From Manduca sexta (taxonomy: Eukaryota; Arthropoda; Insecta; Lepidoptera; Sphingidae): a DNA stretch of 64,000 bases. The stretch is from contig NC_051141.1 of assembly GCF_014839805.1 (NCBI RefSeq), forward strand, positions 14,206,777-14,270,776. Reading direction: 5' to 3'. Every line of letters begins with the position of its first letter. The first letter of the stretch is position 1. The notes below the pieces were generated by a model that made no database searches, was not told the origin of the DNA, and saw only the letters and a program-made list of their open reading frames with translations. Position numbers and translations under genes: made by a program. Positions 24,401 through 37,924 of this stretch are shown one piece after another.

Positions 24401-27400
24401 TATATACCTACCGCCATTTAGTATTCTTATCTATATGCTTTTAGATGGCATTCTTAGCAGCATTGAATACAGTAACTTCTAAGGGCATGGATTCAATATT
24501 ACTGTTCTTTGCTTTCCTTATTTATTTACTCTGCATTATTGTTTTTATCGTAACATAATATCCATTACTAGATGTAGTAAATTGTCAAATATGTTCTCCA
24601 GACTGTACATTGAGTATCAATGAGTGCAACTACAAACATTTTCAGTCTTGTTGTTGTTGTTTATTACTTCATACAAAAATATTGGATCTCTATTAACCTA
24701 TTGATTAATCTTTGTGTCATACATAAACAGGTACGATTCAGGATAAGATAAGGCAACCGCAAGGTAGTCATTCCTCTGGACTACGTTAAGCTTTTTTAGG
24801 AGCTGTTTGTATGTAATATATTTACAGAACGTTCATCCCTACACTATTAAAGGAAATTAAATTATCGTGAATAATTATTCATGTTCTTAAATTTTTATTT
24901 TCCGTTTTTTTTTTAACATAGTTTCCTTTATATAACTGAGCAGCAAAAACTGAGTGTTTGGGGTACGGACGTATTGGTAATCGACATGCTTATTCCTCAG
25001 CAGTGGTATATAGCTGCAGCAGAACTCGCGACTCAAGCAACAATCGTAAACCGTACTTATACAACCGCTTTACCATGTCATATCATCTGCTAGATGCGGC
25101 GACAAAACTATATTTTAATATGATTTATTGGCATTATTCACTTATTCTATACGCTGACTTTTTCTTACCGTTAAGTATTTTTATGGTATTTCTTTCATTA
25201 TAACAACTTTAATAAGTTGTGAGTTATTTTCGTTAACGTACTTCCACTTCATATTTCATATTCAATAATATAGTCGATTAAAGTTCGATTAGGTTCACAA
25301 TTATAAGGCATGGAATCATTTGTTAAAACAAACCTACCGCCGTAGTTTAAAATATCGGAGACCCCGTCACTCTTATAAAAGCTGGATAGCAACAAGAATA
25401 TATCAAATAGCTCGATGAGTCCAGGCTCAACAAAATTATTACCATGTGTAAATGTTGTGTGTGAACAAACTGCGTGGGTGGTATAAATCAAACTTCATAA
25501 AAGATGTGTCAATGTTATTAATTGGCAATTCAGTCGAGCAACAATTTACGAGTCATTTAAGCTACACATCATCCTCCGTGTGAGCACGCTCGATAGTTTA
25601 TACAATACTATCATTTTAGCAAGTGATATCAGATTAAATTAAAACATGTAATTATTTTTTATTTAAGTAGGTTTTTAATTAAGCATACATATGTCCATGA
25701 GAGGGATTTTTTTTATTACTCATCATGAAGATTATATTATGTAGGTATGATGCGTTTGGCTTTATTTATACTGTTGTAACATATCGATATCTATACAAAA
25801 TGTGTCCCCTTACTTCTTCGTGATCGTAGGACATTTTTAAATTAATAACACAAAGCTGTCGGTAACAAAATCTCAGATACCGCTGACTCGGGTCGCTCTT
25901 CCAGCGCGTTTGTCGCAGAACAACCGTAAGCTGTGAGCGTACCGGTAACGATGCGGTCTCCTCGCCCCTCCCTGAATTATTAACACGTGCCATCCAAGAA
26001 GTTGAATCGACAGAATTAAAACTTACCGACCTCTTTCATATTTCACCTCCTTATGTTGTTCTCCAAGTGCTAAGTATATACCGTTTGTCTCAATGGCTTA
26101 TGGCTGATTTCACTTTATGAAAACTCCCAGACAGGTACGTAAAATGTGTGCGCAATTATTGAGGTTCGTGCGTCATTCTAGATATTATTTTAAAACATCA
26201 TTCCAGTGGTCCGTCTATATCTTAGTCCTTCGATGTTCTTTTTTCTATTATATTTTGAGGCAACCAATGAGGTTTTGAAATGTGGTTAAAAAAATAATTA
26301 ATGTGTCAAAAACTATTGTTTCCATATATTTACAATTTTCGGATCTTTTTAATACGTAACCTACATTACAGACGACTTTATATTTTTTTGTCCACTGGCC
26401 GAAATTAGAAAATTTCATGAAATATAACAGAGGACATTCTAAAGAACAATAAATCCCAAATATATTAAGTATTTAATATGTTATAATTTAGATTTACGGT
26501 GTACCAACCAGTATGTGGATGGGTGCAAAATAAAAGTAAAATATAATTTTACTTCAACAAATAAGTGTCTATAAACAAATTATAATGGCGCGGAATCCGA
26601 AAGATGAGTCCTACTCACTCTTGTCCAGTATTTGTGTACGACACGCAATGTGTTTAATTAAGAAAATTAGTCAAGGGCGATGTAAGCATACCTGTGGGCT
26701 GTGCCATATCTCGCATTATGTGCCTATTGTTGGTGTTATAGTAAATAGACATGGTGTTGAAATATGACACTTCGAATAGACGAATCGAATAAAAAATTGA
26801 GTAAAAAATACTATGGGTTCAAGTTTTTTTTTTAAACTGTAAATAGACATTATCGTGGTATCGAACTTTCTACTCTTTTTAATGCGGCTTCTTGTACTAC
26901 CAATAGTTGTCTATGTTTTGACCCGATGCGATTGTAAGTAACAAAAGTATATCTATAGACTATCTTACAATTAGAATATGTAAGGTTAATAAGTTTTTAC
27001 TATCTTGCGATTATAATATCGTAAATTCTTTGCACAATCGCGTTTCACGTCCTTATGCAGCCCTCTGCCTATTATGAGCTTAAATCGCAAAGCGCTGCAT
27101 TTAACGTTGAATACCGCAATTTTTTCATGGCACCAGAGGAAAACAACTTTTTTTGTAAGCTCATTACAAAAATATATTCTCGCTCACATCGTCGGCCTCG
27201 TTGTTGTCCGTGAATTGCCAGCGGACACATGTGCCCAACTCCACCACCTTTGAATAATACAGGAACGTTGTTTGAGGCCACTATCTTTGTCTATTTTATT
27301 GCAGACAATTGGTCCAGAATTTCGGGTTATTCCGCACCCCCTGGCCACTACAACAAAACTTGATTTAAAATAAAAAGCAGGGATTCGAACAACGATTTTT

Positions 27401-27618
27401 CAAGGGGTCCCGCACGACTCTGAATGCCAAAGCCGGACGCACTATTCAAGGATATTTTGTTATTTGCCTTGAATGAAAAACGCAATTGCGTTGACTAGGT
27501 GAAAATTTTGTGTTGATATGTATTTTAGACAAACCATTCATAAGTATTTAAATTTTATACTGGAAATTTACCTTTGGTTTGCGTTCTTGACCTATAAATG
27601 AGGAACTAATAGGGGACT
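21416..27618. other. Gene-free stretch with small hairpins
   Basis: Holds a 15-bp perfect hairpin in AT-rich sequence (22101-22115 with 22123-22137) and a 12-bp one, CATGTTTCGTAA/TTACGAAACATG (23552-23579). GC-richer patches at 23100-23460 and 25880-25990 have no convincing exons. On the minus strand near 27350-27420 a B-box-like GTTCGAATCCC appears without the rest of a tRNA fold. Confidence 0.4.
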
Positions 27619-27854
27619 GCCTCGGTGGCGTAGTTGTACTGCATGCGCGGTACGGCAGCGCTCTCAGCGGTCGGGCAAAGTGATAATTGAGTTTTTCTGC
27701 TCAGTATCAGCCCGGAGTTTGGAATTTGTGCCCGATATGGCGATAGGCTCGCCCCCTATCACATCATGGAACGGAACACACTTGGCGAAAAGTGGGTGCC
27801 CTGGTTGCACCTCTGCATACCCCATTCGGGGATAAAATGCGTGATGGTGTGAGT
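27619..27854 (+). mobile_element. tRNA-derived SINE, family A, copy 3 (B box deleted)
   Basis: Begins GCCTCGGTGGCGTAGTTGTA and follows copy 2 base for base through GCGCTCTCAG, then jumps to CGGTCGGGCAAAGTGATAAT. The stretch containing box B (GGGTTCGAATCC in copy 2) is missing. The body ends ATTCGGGGATAAAATGCGTG. Loss of box B would remove pol III transcription from its own promoter. Confidence 0.9.
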
Positions 27855-28102
27855 GAATAGGTTACTTATTGTTTTTGTTCAATAAGATGCATGGGTGTGA
27901 CGTTGATGATATGCCCCTAGCATGCGTTTAATATGTGAGTATGACGTCACCGTTTGAATTGACTGCAATTGGTAATGTGAAAAAATGCTGTAAGTATTTA
28001 CCATGTTGGCGTGCGCGGTGCGACGTTTATGCTTATCCGGTTTTATAAGTTGCGGTATGCTCGCTAGGTATTCTTGTCGCGTAAATAATTAAAAGCACTT
28101 AC
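27855..28102. other. Gene-free stretch
   Basis: Nothing recognisable before the CpG-rich patch that follows. Confidence 0.4.
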
Positions 28103-28225
28103 GACGCGACGCGAGCGCGATGAGCGCTGCGAATCGCGGTGCGACGCAATGACGGCAACTCGCGCAGCATTTCGCGACACCGACCCGTCACAACCCCAGC
28201 GATCAACACGATTCACGGTTTTTGA
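28103..28225 (-). other. CpG-rich candidate 5' UTR exon, minus strand
   Basis: A dense CpG patch (GACGCGACGCGAGCGCGATG and onward) in AT-rich sequence. On the minus strand it ends ..GCGTC followed by the strong donor GTAAGTGCTTTT (28102-28097). This is how a GC-rich non-coding first exon would look. No protein evidence exists and no partner exon was found downstream (toward lower coordinates). Confidence 0.25.
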
Positions 28226-30007
28226 GCACGTGCAGTTTGCCTTGTGTCCCCACAATTATTCATATAGCGCATTTTTATCTCGCAATACGCTTAAAGCTCT
28301 CACATCCTAAACTTGAATAGTCAATCTACTCCAAGATCAGTTATTTATTCCAATCTAATGAATTTTATATTTAAATATTAAATTAGCTTGATCCAATTTT
28401 ATGAATAAAGGTACGGAATCCTTCGCGGTCAAATGTCTTGAATGCTCCGCAATATATTTTGTTATTTCATAAAAAAACATGCGTATCCTTAAACAGGTAT
28501 TTCAAACGTAAAGGAAAAGTGAGGGACCACATTTTATCCAGTGTTACGCATTTCCCTACTAAGTTAACATAAGCCTCTCTTGACAAATGTTTAAGATGAA
28601 CGGTTATTTTGCACAGTCTTTATGTTGTGCATGTTTTTCCACAAAAAATATATCCTCTTATATGCTGGGCTTCAAGGAACGTAAGACATATGGGCTCTGC
28701 GTACCGCGCGGGAAGGCGGGGAGGTCGTGCGGGGGAGCGAAATACTCTTACATACAGTTACGTGGATTTTTACGCACGTTTTATTTTTTATCAGGACATG
28801 AGGTAGGTAACGGCGGGATAGTGAGCCGTAACTCAAACAAGGTGACTTCACGACAACTTACAGAGGGCACTGCAACTAAATTGTTTTTACCCCCAAGAGC
28901 CGGGAAACTAAATGTGACACACCGCCGAGTGAAGCAAATTATAACTTACAAATTTCCATAGAAGCAATACATACGACTAATTGTACTCCCTTCAATCGAT
29001 ACAGCCGTAGGTGGAGCTATTTACTTTGTTGAAGATCCAACTAGCTTAATTGCGATCGGATGCCGGGTGCGGTCAGTTCGGCTACTGCCTAAGCCTGACG
29101 ACGTGACCTTGCATGCTGTGAGCATAATGTTTAGTTTTTTGAAATTTGATGTCTTAATGGTTAAGTTTAAAGTCTCACTAAATTGAGAACTTTAATACCT
29201 TACTCAATGGGTTTCTACGAATTACAACCTATTTGTGATCTGGCTATTAGTATGTTTTGAAATCAAACGAGTTGGTGTTAGTTTTTGATAACCACATCAA
29301 GACTAATGTTGTGACCACCGAGATCCACCAGTGCAGCCCAAACTATTGGTGTGCCTTTTGGTCGCCATGACCACAGAGCAAACCAATAATATATTCTTTC
29401 ATTTGAATTGGGTCTATTATATTGTTAAGAATGAACTTAGTGCATTAAAGATTGGAATGCTCAACTTGCCTACTTATTGCCAAACATAAAAATTCGGCCC
29501 AGCTATCGGATAAGGATAAAATTTTAAGTTTGGTTAAAAGTCTGAAGACGAGCAATGTGTAAGCCTCGGCCGGCACTGCCCTCAACACGGTTAGACTACG
29601 AAATTATTTGAGTGTAGACTCGGAACACGTTCGCTTCATAGCGAAATATAAATTTTAAACTGACCTGCACTACACATGTAGATGTGGTTTGCTCAGTGTG
29701 GAGTAGTTATTTACGAAGTTGTTGCTAAGCCCCGCAAAGTCGCAATAGCTTCTGATAACGAATAGTGTAACTACTTCTGTAAGTGTCCATAAAATTGTTT
29801 TGTCTGGCTACAGCAGAGTAATCGACTTGGGCTATAAATTTTCAATCAACGAGTTCCGTTAGTTTTTTGAACTTACTATGTTACAGAATTTTTAATTGGA
29901 TGTCCTGGGAATGGGAATCTGTTCCTCACCGGTCTCACGGCTTGTGTGCTCTAGTACTTCAGCCACGAGACGAATCATGGAGAACCTATTTGCGCCATTT
30001 ATTACAA
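28226..30007. other. Gene-free stretch
   Basis: Several short frames including a GC-rich one at 28690-28740, with no splice pattern, family motif or repeat that I recognise. Confidence 0.35.
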
Positions 30008-30110
30008 ACTAGCTTCCGCCCGCAGCTTCGCCCGCGTGGATTTCGGACTTCACAAATGGAGGAGGTGCTCAATTTGTCGGGATGTTTTTTTAATGTATGG
30101 TGATATGCAG
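30008..30110 (-). mobile_element. Helitron 3'-end fragment
   Basis: Starts CTAGCTTCCGCCCGCAGCTT in plus orientation, that is, a minus-strand end GCGGGCGGAAGCTAG with GC-rich hairpin, close to the 3' end of the Helitron at 750 but from another subfamily. It continues with GGATTTCGGACTTCACAAAT and AATTTGTCGGGATG, phrases I associate with a widespread lepidopteran repeat. The 5' end was not found, so the inner limit is approximate. Confidence 0.6.
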
Positions 30111-31960
30111 GTGGTCCGATTGTCCAACCAGGGTCTGATGATGGGATCCTGGTAAAATCGAAGGAAGCATATAGCATGATTCAGTATTCACGCGTGATGG
30201 CTTATTATTAGCGTATTTCATGTATAACTTTGGTGTTTCTATACCGATTTCTATGATTCTTTTATATGGAATATTTAATAATGTTAACTTTTTTAATAAG
30301 GGATGACTGAGAGTGTTATAAACGTAAGAGTAGACAAATATAATGAGAAAGCTTCGAACTGCTAAGCTATCGGGAATACAGACAGACAAAAATTTTACTA
30401 ATTGCATTTTTGGCATCAGTATCGATCCCTAATCACCCCCTGATAGTTATTTTGGAAATATATTTCATGTACAGAATTGACCTCTACAGATTTATTATAA
30501 GTATAGAATAGATAGATAAAAATATCAGACTACGTCTCAAATGTCAATATGAACAACACTCGTCATGTACCACAATATTCTTATGATTACTTATTTACAA
30601 CATTTCAAGAAAACTTTCTTTGACCTGACGTTGACCGCGTTATCTCTAACGTAAAACATACACACAGCATCATTGGAAAGTAGAAATTGTTGTTGTGACT
30701 ACAAAACTAGTATTTATAAAAGATTTATAAATATAAGAAATAGTGATCGAAAGGTTCTACCCGTCGGTTTGATTGATCGGGCACCCTTCTTTCCAATAAA
30801 TATTATATAAACTTGTGCGCAATTTGTCCGTCTCAGTTAGTTACGATGAAATGATATATTAATGCAGCTGGAAGATGCATCGGTGGTAAAGATACGTGAC
30901 CCCAGCGACTGACTCCTGCCACTGATCAGCGATCACACGTCCGGCCCGTTTGTTTGAGGGCAATACGTCATACTTCAATACGTAGACAGCGAATATACTT
31001 CAAGAAATACAACCTCTTTAAAACAACCACTTAAAGTTATTGCATATCAAAGGAGCTAATGATATCCTACTACAGTGAAAATGTGGAAGCTTTTAAATAA
31101 CTTTTGTACGTTGGAATGTTTGGTATAAGTAATGGATAGACGGCCGAATGGTTTTGGTTTAATTTAATACATGAATAGATCAATTTTAGAATTAACATAG
31201 TATACTGTCCTTTTTATCCTGTACAGTTGGATTTTTATTCTGGGAATGCTCTTTTAACTAGTGAATCCAACACAAGGGATGTTTAATTACATATGTCATG
31301 TTCGTAGTTTTTATAGATGAGGGCTTGACTTCATTACGACGTAATTTATGTCATATTTTTTAATTATGTCAATCTACATTATTCCATACATAAATAGTAC
31401 CTAACAAGTCTCAACGTTCATGTTGCACCATCTGAACGCACAACTATCTGTAGAATTCTATAATTGCCTTATTGGTCAAATAACATTAACTTATACAATA
31501 ATAATATGTTTTAGGTTGCGACTCACAAAAGGTTTTAGTTATTAGGCAGTGTAAATGGATCCTTTACGAAGCGACGGTGCGAATGTGTGCCACAGCTATT
31601 TTCCGAGAACCTATGAGAGCTATCAACTAGAAAGACAGTTATAAAAGTTGTTTTAACCTACATCTATCTTAAGCGATTTGGTTTTTTAAAATATCATTCA
31701 ATTTGTTTACGACCATATAATCTCCTTATTTTGAAAGTGTACCAATTCTTACATAAAGAAATATTATCAAAACTAAATCATTTTAATTATCTATATTTTA
31801 CTGATAGACTGCTATCTCTACTACTATCCAGATGTCATGCCTGCAGCTTATTTTCAACGGCGAAGCAGTTCTCTGCATGTTTTATTTAGGAGTTTTTGAA
31901 CTTTATAATGAAATTGCGGTTGAGTTGGACTACACAGAGTTGAAGACAACTTTACTATAA
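30111..31960. other. Gene-free stretch
   Basis: AT-rich with nothing I can name. A GC-richer patch at 30890-30950 has no visible function. Confidence 0.4.
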
Positions 31961-33304
31961 TGCTGCGTCCAGACATCGTTGCCGTTCATCAAAGAGAGTA
32001 CGAGCAACGACATTAAATGTAATATAATAAACATACAGGAAATGTTTATTTGTGTGTGTACACGGTGCTACGTTCGACGTGATGCAACGCGAACTCTTGT
32101 AGAAACGGTCAACGCTGTACGTAAACCGTAGTGGGGACGCTAATGTATGGGTTTGCCAGAATGATATGCGTCATGAGCCGATCCGTCAAAATTGGCATTT
32201 TTAAAAGAAATTTCGGTTACGTTCCGTGTTCGTTCGTCTACACTTACAACTATCCGTTTATAGCGATACCGCTAAGGGGATAAAAGTTTTAATGCCTGTT
32301 TTTTTACTTTTTATTTTGTTTCTATATACGAAATACACTAATATTGGCGTAGTTAAATAGTTCTAATTTGACATAATCATATCATATCTTAATGAAATGT
32401 AATTATTGAAAGACGACCACCCGATCATGTTGTGTTTGCCTGTTCAATATCACTATTTTTTTTTCTTTTCTCATGATTGAAAACTATGATTGTAAATGTA
32501 GGCGAATGCACGCTGTACGCCGTTATTTAAGTATGAATCTATGTTCTCTTTTATTTGCTATCGCTAATTTTATTTTATGCCGCTCCAGGTTTAGTCGATT
32601 GGATTTCATCTTATCCCATGTTAACGGTGATGTGCGTGCATTAGCTTATATAACTATTGTGACTATGTACAAGAAAGACTTGGAAAAAAATACAAAAGAA
32701 GTACTGAACAATTGATGACAAAAAGAAAGCCCGGAGTTTCTTTCTGCCTTTCTTCTTCGGGTAGTCATCACTTAGGTAGCTAGTGAAAGGCTGGTAGGTT
32801 AGCTAGGTTAGGGCTCATGTCCTCGCCGGTGAGGATCGCGACGCGTTACCCTTCTATTTCCCTCTACTTGCCAGCCCGAGCTGGTTACTTCGGTTTGTAC
32901 CTAGTCTTTTGTATAAACTTTATCCCTAATTTAAAATCTCCATAGTTATATAAGTGATTTTAATAGTTGTTTAGAAATAATAATTATTCTTATTCTTTGT
33001 TTTGACGTATCATAAGTGCAACTTTGTTCGCCTACGTGATAAATAAAGTATTTTATTTTATTTTAATTAAGCGTTGAAATAATCTTCGAAATTGGAAATA
33101 GACATAATAAACGCACAAATGGTAATTTAAGTTTTAATTTGTTGAGTTCTCATTGTTAAAGAGTGTTTCCTTACTTTAAATTTATTAAATTCGTGTTATA
33201 CGTTACCTGTTACACCCATTGCGTCCATCCACACTGAGCGTATCAGATACGCGGTGAAGTTGGAGTTCAGCTCGGCTCGTAAGTTTCAATGTCTGGACAC
33301 AGCA
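31961..33304. mobile_element. Possible non-autonomous DNA transposon with 18-bp terminal repeats
   Basis: The left end TGCTGCGTCCAGACATCG (31961-31978) matches the reverse complement of the right end CAATGTCTGGACACAGCA (33287-33304) at 16 of 18 positions. Flanks are ..TATAA and TACTAA.., too weak to prove a target duplication. Both ends are GC-richer than the middle. The interior holds a LINE tail and no transposase. The 1.3-kb span could instead be two separate solo ends. Confidence 0.4.
32725..33062 (+). mobile_element. Non-LTR retrotransposon 3' end
   Basis: A GC-richer body (AAAGCCCGGAGTTTCTTTCT, CCTCGCCGGTGAGGATCGCG) leads to a terminal block: TTTGACGTATCATAAGTGCA, then ACTTTGTTCGCCTACGTGAT, AATAAAG and an (ATTTT)n-like tail. 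The terminal block is also found at 51100-51160, where a foldback element interrupts it. The clade is not resolved. It sits inside the candidate DNA transposon. Confidence 0.6.
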
Positions 33305-36300
33305 TACTAATATGTCAACACATGCGGTAGAGAAATTCAATGGAACACCTCAAGTTGAAGACATGCGAGTTGGTCAAAGGATATCTACAACACTAATGGT
33401 GGACACTAAGTAAGTTTACTGAGAAGTACTGTTTACGAGACGGCTAATATACCGTAATTTAAATTGCATCTAGCGAGCGATGTGAAAAATAACCCGCGTT
33501 GATTAGCTCTCTTTTCTACATTATCTAGTCTAGCTCCAATAATAACACAATAAGAGCTACAAATCTATAGTAAAAAGAATAAACTGAAATAGTTGTTACC
33601 ATAAACAATGAGAAAGCTTATTTGAAGCAAATCGATAATCTAATTTTAGATGAGGGTAATATAAAGGTTAACTGTTTTCTTTGTTTTATTTGTATTGTAT
33701 TATTTAAGCGCCTTTAAGGGCGGCTACAAATATTTTGAGGCCTTACCACAAAACGACCTTGACCATTCATTCCATTATTTTACGGTGCATGAGTTGAGGG
33801 CGGGAACATGCAGATGTACGAATAATTTATTTAATTTTAGGGTTTTTTTTTTTTATTTTGTACACTATCACGATATTCCTTATTACATTTTCTATGAAAT
33901 ATTGTTGGTTGCAAATTAAAATGATATGTACCCTTAGGAGATTCACGGAATTGACAATTGTAGTGGCAGTTTTGATTATGAAATTAACCCGTCATGACTT
34001 GTCAAAATTTTATTTTCAAATATGTACAGGTAGCTGAACAAACATTGCTAGTGACGGAAAAATAACCTTATTATGTAGTATATAAGGTTATAATTTGAGG
34101 TATGAAGTTAATGCAAGAATATTCACATTATAATTTGTTTTTAGTAATCAAAGTATAAATAATATAATATTGTGAAAAAATATATTATTTTTCTGTATGT
34201 AATTATGTATTATAAATTTCGAATACATAACTCAAATCTAAAAAATCACTTAACGCGCCATTTTACAGGGGATGGAACCTTAAGAATTTAATTGAAAAAA
34301 TAATTTATTTTCCAAATAGGAAGCATTCTTACAAATAGGAAGGTGACGATGAAAACCTAAAAGCAGAGCAAATATATTTGACCTGGAACTCAAATAGGTA
34401 AAAGGGAGAAAAGACTAGCGACTCGTGGTACTTACTCGCGAAAAACTAAAATCCTCGTAGAACTAGACGTTCTGGCGCATTCAACATCGGCTTTAGTATG
34501 TAGTTCGTGTTAAGATGCATTTCAATAATGTTTTATATGTCTTGAAGCTAAATTAGGCTAATGTTAATGACATCATAATCAAACGTAATATTATAATGGG
34601 TTATTGTAAATTAACAATATATATTTTGGAAGTGTACACGCTCAATAAAGAAACTTAATGTTACAACTCAAATCTACCAGCGCACAAAATGCAAAACTTG
34701 ACATGTTTTATGGAAATTGATTTGAAAAGTATAAAACCATAACATATTTTGGATCATACAGCAAATATTTATAAAGGTGGTTTGAATGCATTCTTACAAG
34801 TTCTGGCTACAGGAGTCCGCATCTCTAATAAGTACCAAGACTAACCGTAACATCTTTGCTACAGTGACCTAGCAGAATAAAATATTATGCATTCAAGTTT
34901 TATTAGTTTCGAGGAGCCCGTGGTTTGGAAACACGCAGGACAAGAGATTAATGTTCGTGTTTTGTCGGTTCAAAAACCACGAGAGACTAAACATTTATTA
35001 GCTAAGAATGTTGACTTCTCTTGCAGTTTAAAAATTTTAACTTTTTCTTAAAAATCACATTACAGATATAGTTCAACACATATGAAGCACCCTATATAAA
35101 AACCAACCATTCTGAAGCAGCGATGGCCCGTAGGCATGACTCGTATAAAATAATTCACTATATTCCAACACTCTTTTGTCCATAACCCAAGTTAGCGAAA
35201 TGATACAAGACGTGCTCGCAACATACTGACAATATCGCTTTATTGCGACTATCCGTCGGTTTTCACCACAAAGGCCGGCTTAAGCCTAATATCATTTATA
35301 TGACATTGTTTTATTTTTCCAATGCTTGGTTGGCGTCGTCCTATCGAATATGTAGCGGTCGCCCAAGTCTTTGTGGAGTTCCTTTTACTGACACTGTTAT
35401 TGACTAAGAGGAGAGGATGAAATAACGTATTATTCGCAAAACATATTGCAATCAAACACTACTATAACCACATACGTGGAAATGCATGGTTTGTTATAAA
35501 TTTTCCGAATGTAGTTTGTTTCGAAAACCACAGAACATATAGGAAGTGACTGAACAAGGCCGTTTAATTAAAAACCTATGCGGTGAATAGTCGAAATGTT
35601 AAATTTAATTAATCAATTTCGAAACCGAATTAAATATCAACTTTGTCAAAGTTTGTAACGATTTTTATGTAAGTACTAATGTTTAGATTAAATGATCATG
35701 TAATGTATTAAAATAATGATATAATTTTTTGACTTAAACTACTATAATCAGTGCTTTTAGACCACACTGGCAGAAATTAATGCAATGCAATTATAACTAC
35801 ACGAGATTGTGGATAGTAAGTGGAGACAGACCTTCTTATCGCAATCTACAATATTATTTATCTACGATCCTCTTAATAGGAATGAAACTTTACCAGAACT
35901 CAGGAGCAAAACTCAATTGAAAGTTTCGAAAGTGTGACCACACCATGAGTCATAACGAAGACAGATTTGGGGTGCATTCTGTCTTGTTAGAGAATCTCGT
36001 GAACATTTCAATTTTACAAAGACATGTCCATTTCACGGTTATTTACCTTCTCTGAGAAATATCGCACGAACTCCGCCTTGATGATGCGCTACAACGGTAC
36101 AGTTTATAAACACAATATTTTATATTGGTGTCTGGCGGGCAGGCGGCTGCACGCCGCGCTGCTGTTTGCGCTCGAGGCTCTCCATTATTTTCAGTTCCTT
36201 GTGGTCACTTGCTGTCTCTCTATTCACTATAGCATATAATAATGCACGTATCGATGGTATTTTTCGTCTAACGATTTATATTAACGCAACATTGTAGATA

Positions 36301-37703
36301 CAATATGGTAATAACATAGCTTCTATTGTTGAATTCGCAATGATTCAAGGTCGCTGGTCCGTATTAATCGTTCTGCTAATTTGCAGTAGCTTGTATATGC
36401 TACCAGAGCTCGTGTGGTTTCCGTGAATAATTAAGATTCCATATACATGATTCCTCCAATATTGAATATCATTGCATAATCTACAACGGGTATTTCAGTA
36501 ATCTTAATAATATTATAAATTCGAAAATTGTGAAGATATTTCAATGTATTGCCTATTCTCATTATTTACCCACTTATTTAAATATAATGGAGTCTGCTAT
36601 TAGATATACTTATGTGTCTACTCTGCAGATGTTCGTTATATTTTATTATTGTGCGCCTTTGACAACAGATCGCAAATTGTTAGGCGTCTTACGTATTGAT
36701 CGATGCCTCATACAATTTTTATATACATAAACCAATCCATAGTATGTAAACAAAGATATGTTATCAAACTTATGAGCATTAGTAGGATTGTTAGTGTCGT
36801 GTATAGAAACAACGTGCGTATCGCAGCTAACAGGGAAACTTCTTCTCTCGTGCTAGTTAACAAATTGGCTGCATCGGACCTGACGGAAATTCCGCGTGTC
36901 GATGTTATGTCGCTTACAATATGGGAAAATGCATTGCATTCGACGCGCCTCGCCCTTCGTAATGTTAGACTTGTGTACACGGCACACCGTAACGAACCAA
37001 TTGAACACGTAAACAATAAACTTTGTGTTATTTACAAAGTACACGTATTAAAAATTCGTGTCGTGAAGTTAAAGGCGCGCAACGTAGTTCGTGTGTTTTA
37101 ATTCTTTATATGTAGTGTTGTCATGTAAGTGTATTTTCATTTACAGGAGTCTTTGAAAATTCACGCTATATGGGGCACACGCACTCCGCATTCGACAGTA
37201 ACCAGCTATCAAAAAAAGATGTCTGCAAAAAATTTTAACCCCAACCCGCGACGTCTCATAACGTAGCAAAAACAAGGTGTGTTTCCGACTATAAATATTA
37301 AATTTTCCGTATTCTGCGTGCTTGTCGGTTGGCCACATCTGGCACCTACACTAACCGCGCTGTTAAAAATTCAACAGTACGTTATCGTCGTGCAGCCTTT
37401 GTCCTACAATCGATCGGATATTATTATTGTATATTCAAATATAATCATTATAAAGGCACTTTTAAAACTCCGCATATAAATTTAGTGTAGACTGTAGGCG
37501 CTCGTTAGGGGTACAGTGGAGATTCACGAATGTTAATGATTTGTTATTCATTTATAATTTAGTATTTTAAAGTACTTAATTATATTATTACTATTGTCCT
37601 GCTTTTGTACGATGTACACAATCAACACTAACATCTAAACCTAAAACACTGCATTAGGTTCATCAGACTATTATAATGAAGTTTAAGTGTCTTAATATCG
37701 ATT
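33305..37703. other. Gene-free stretch
   Basis: A 33-codon frame at 33312-33413 overlaps a GTAAGT donor but has no support. Frames at 36024-36239 and 36703-37101 have mixed composition and no motif I recognise. No RNA gene or shared repeat was seen. Confidence 0.35.
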
Positions 37704-37924
37704 ACTTCGATGGCGTATGTATTAGTGCTGAGGTCTCGGATTCCAGGGTGGGCAGTGGTATTGGGTTTTCTACTCGGTATGAGCCGGAGTCTGGAATTTG
37801 AGGCTAAAATGGCGATAACCTCCTATCACATCATGGTACAGAATAAACACGGCGGAAAGTGCATGCACTTGTTGCGCATCTGTTTACCCCTTTGGGTATA
37901 AAAAGCCTGAGTGTGTGTGTGTGT
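37704..37924 (+). mobile_element. tRNA-derived SINE, family A, copy 4 (5' head diverged)
   Basis: Follows the family order: TCGATGGCGTA, a degenerate B-box region (CGGATTCCAGGGTGGGCAGT), TTTCTACTCGGTATGAGCC, GGAGTCTGGAATTTG, ATGGCGATAACCTCCTATCA, CACATCATGG, CCCCTTTGGGTATAAAAAG and a (GT)n tail. The tRNA head is decayed. Confidence 0.8.

Noticed and set aside
27345..27425. tRNA-like B box (GTTCGAATCCC) on the minus strand
   Set aside because: No acceptor stem or box A at the right spacing; at most the worn head of another SINE.
28587..28961. 124-codon frame
   Set aside because: No recognisable domain, mixed composition, and no splice or promoter signals.
33312..33413. 33-codon frame next to a GTAAGT donor
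   Set aside because: Could be an exon, but it begins at the edge of the candidate transposon and has no family or acceptor evidence.
36703..37101. Long overlapping frames on both strands (132 and 102 codons)
   Set aside because: Neither translation shows a known motif, and the plus frame shows no splice signals.
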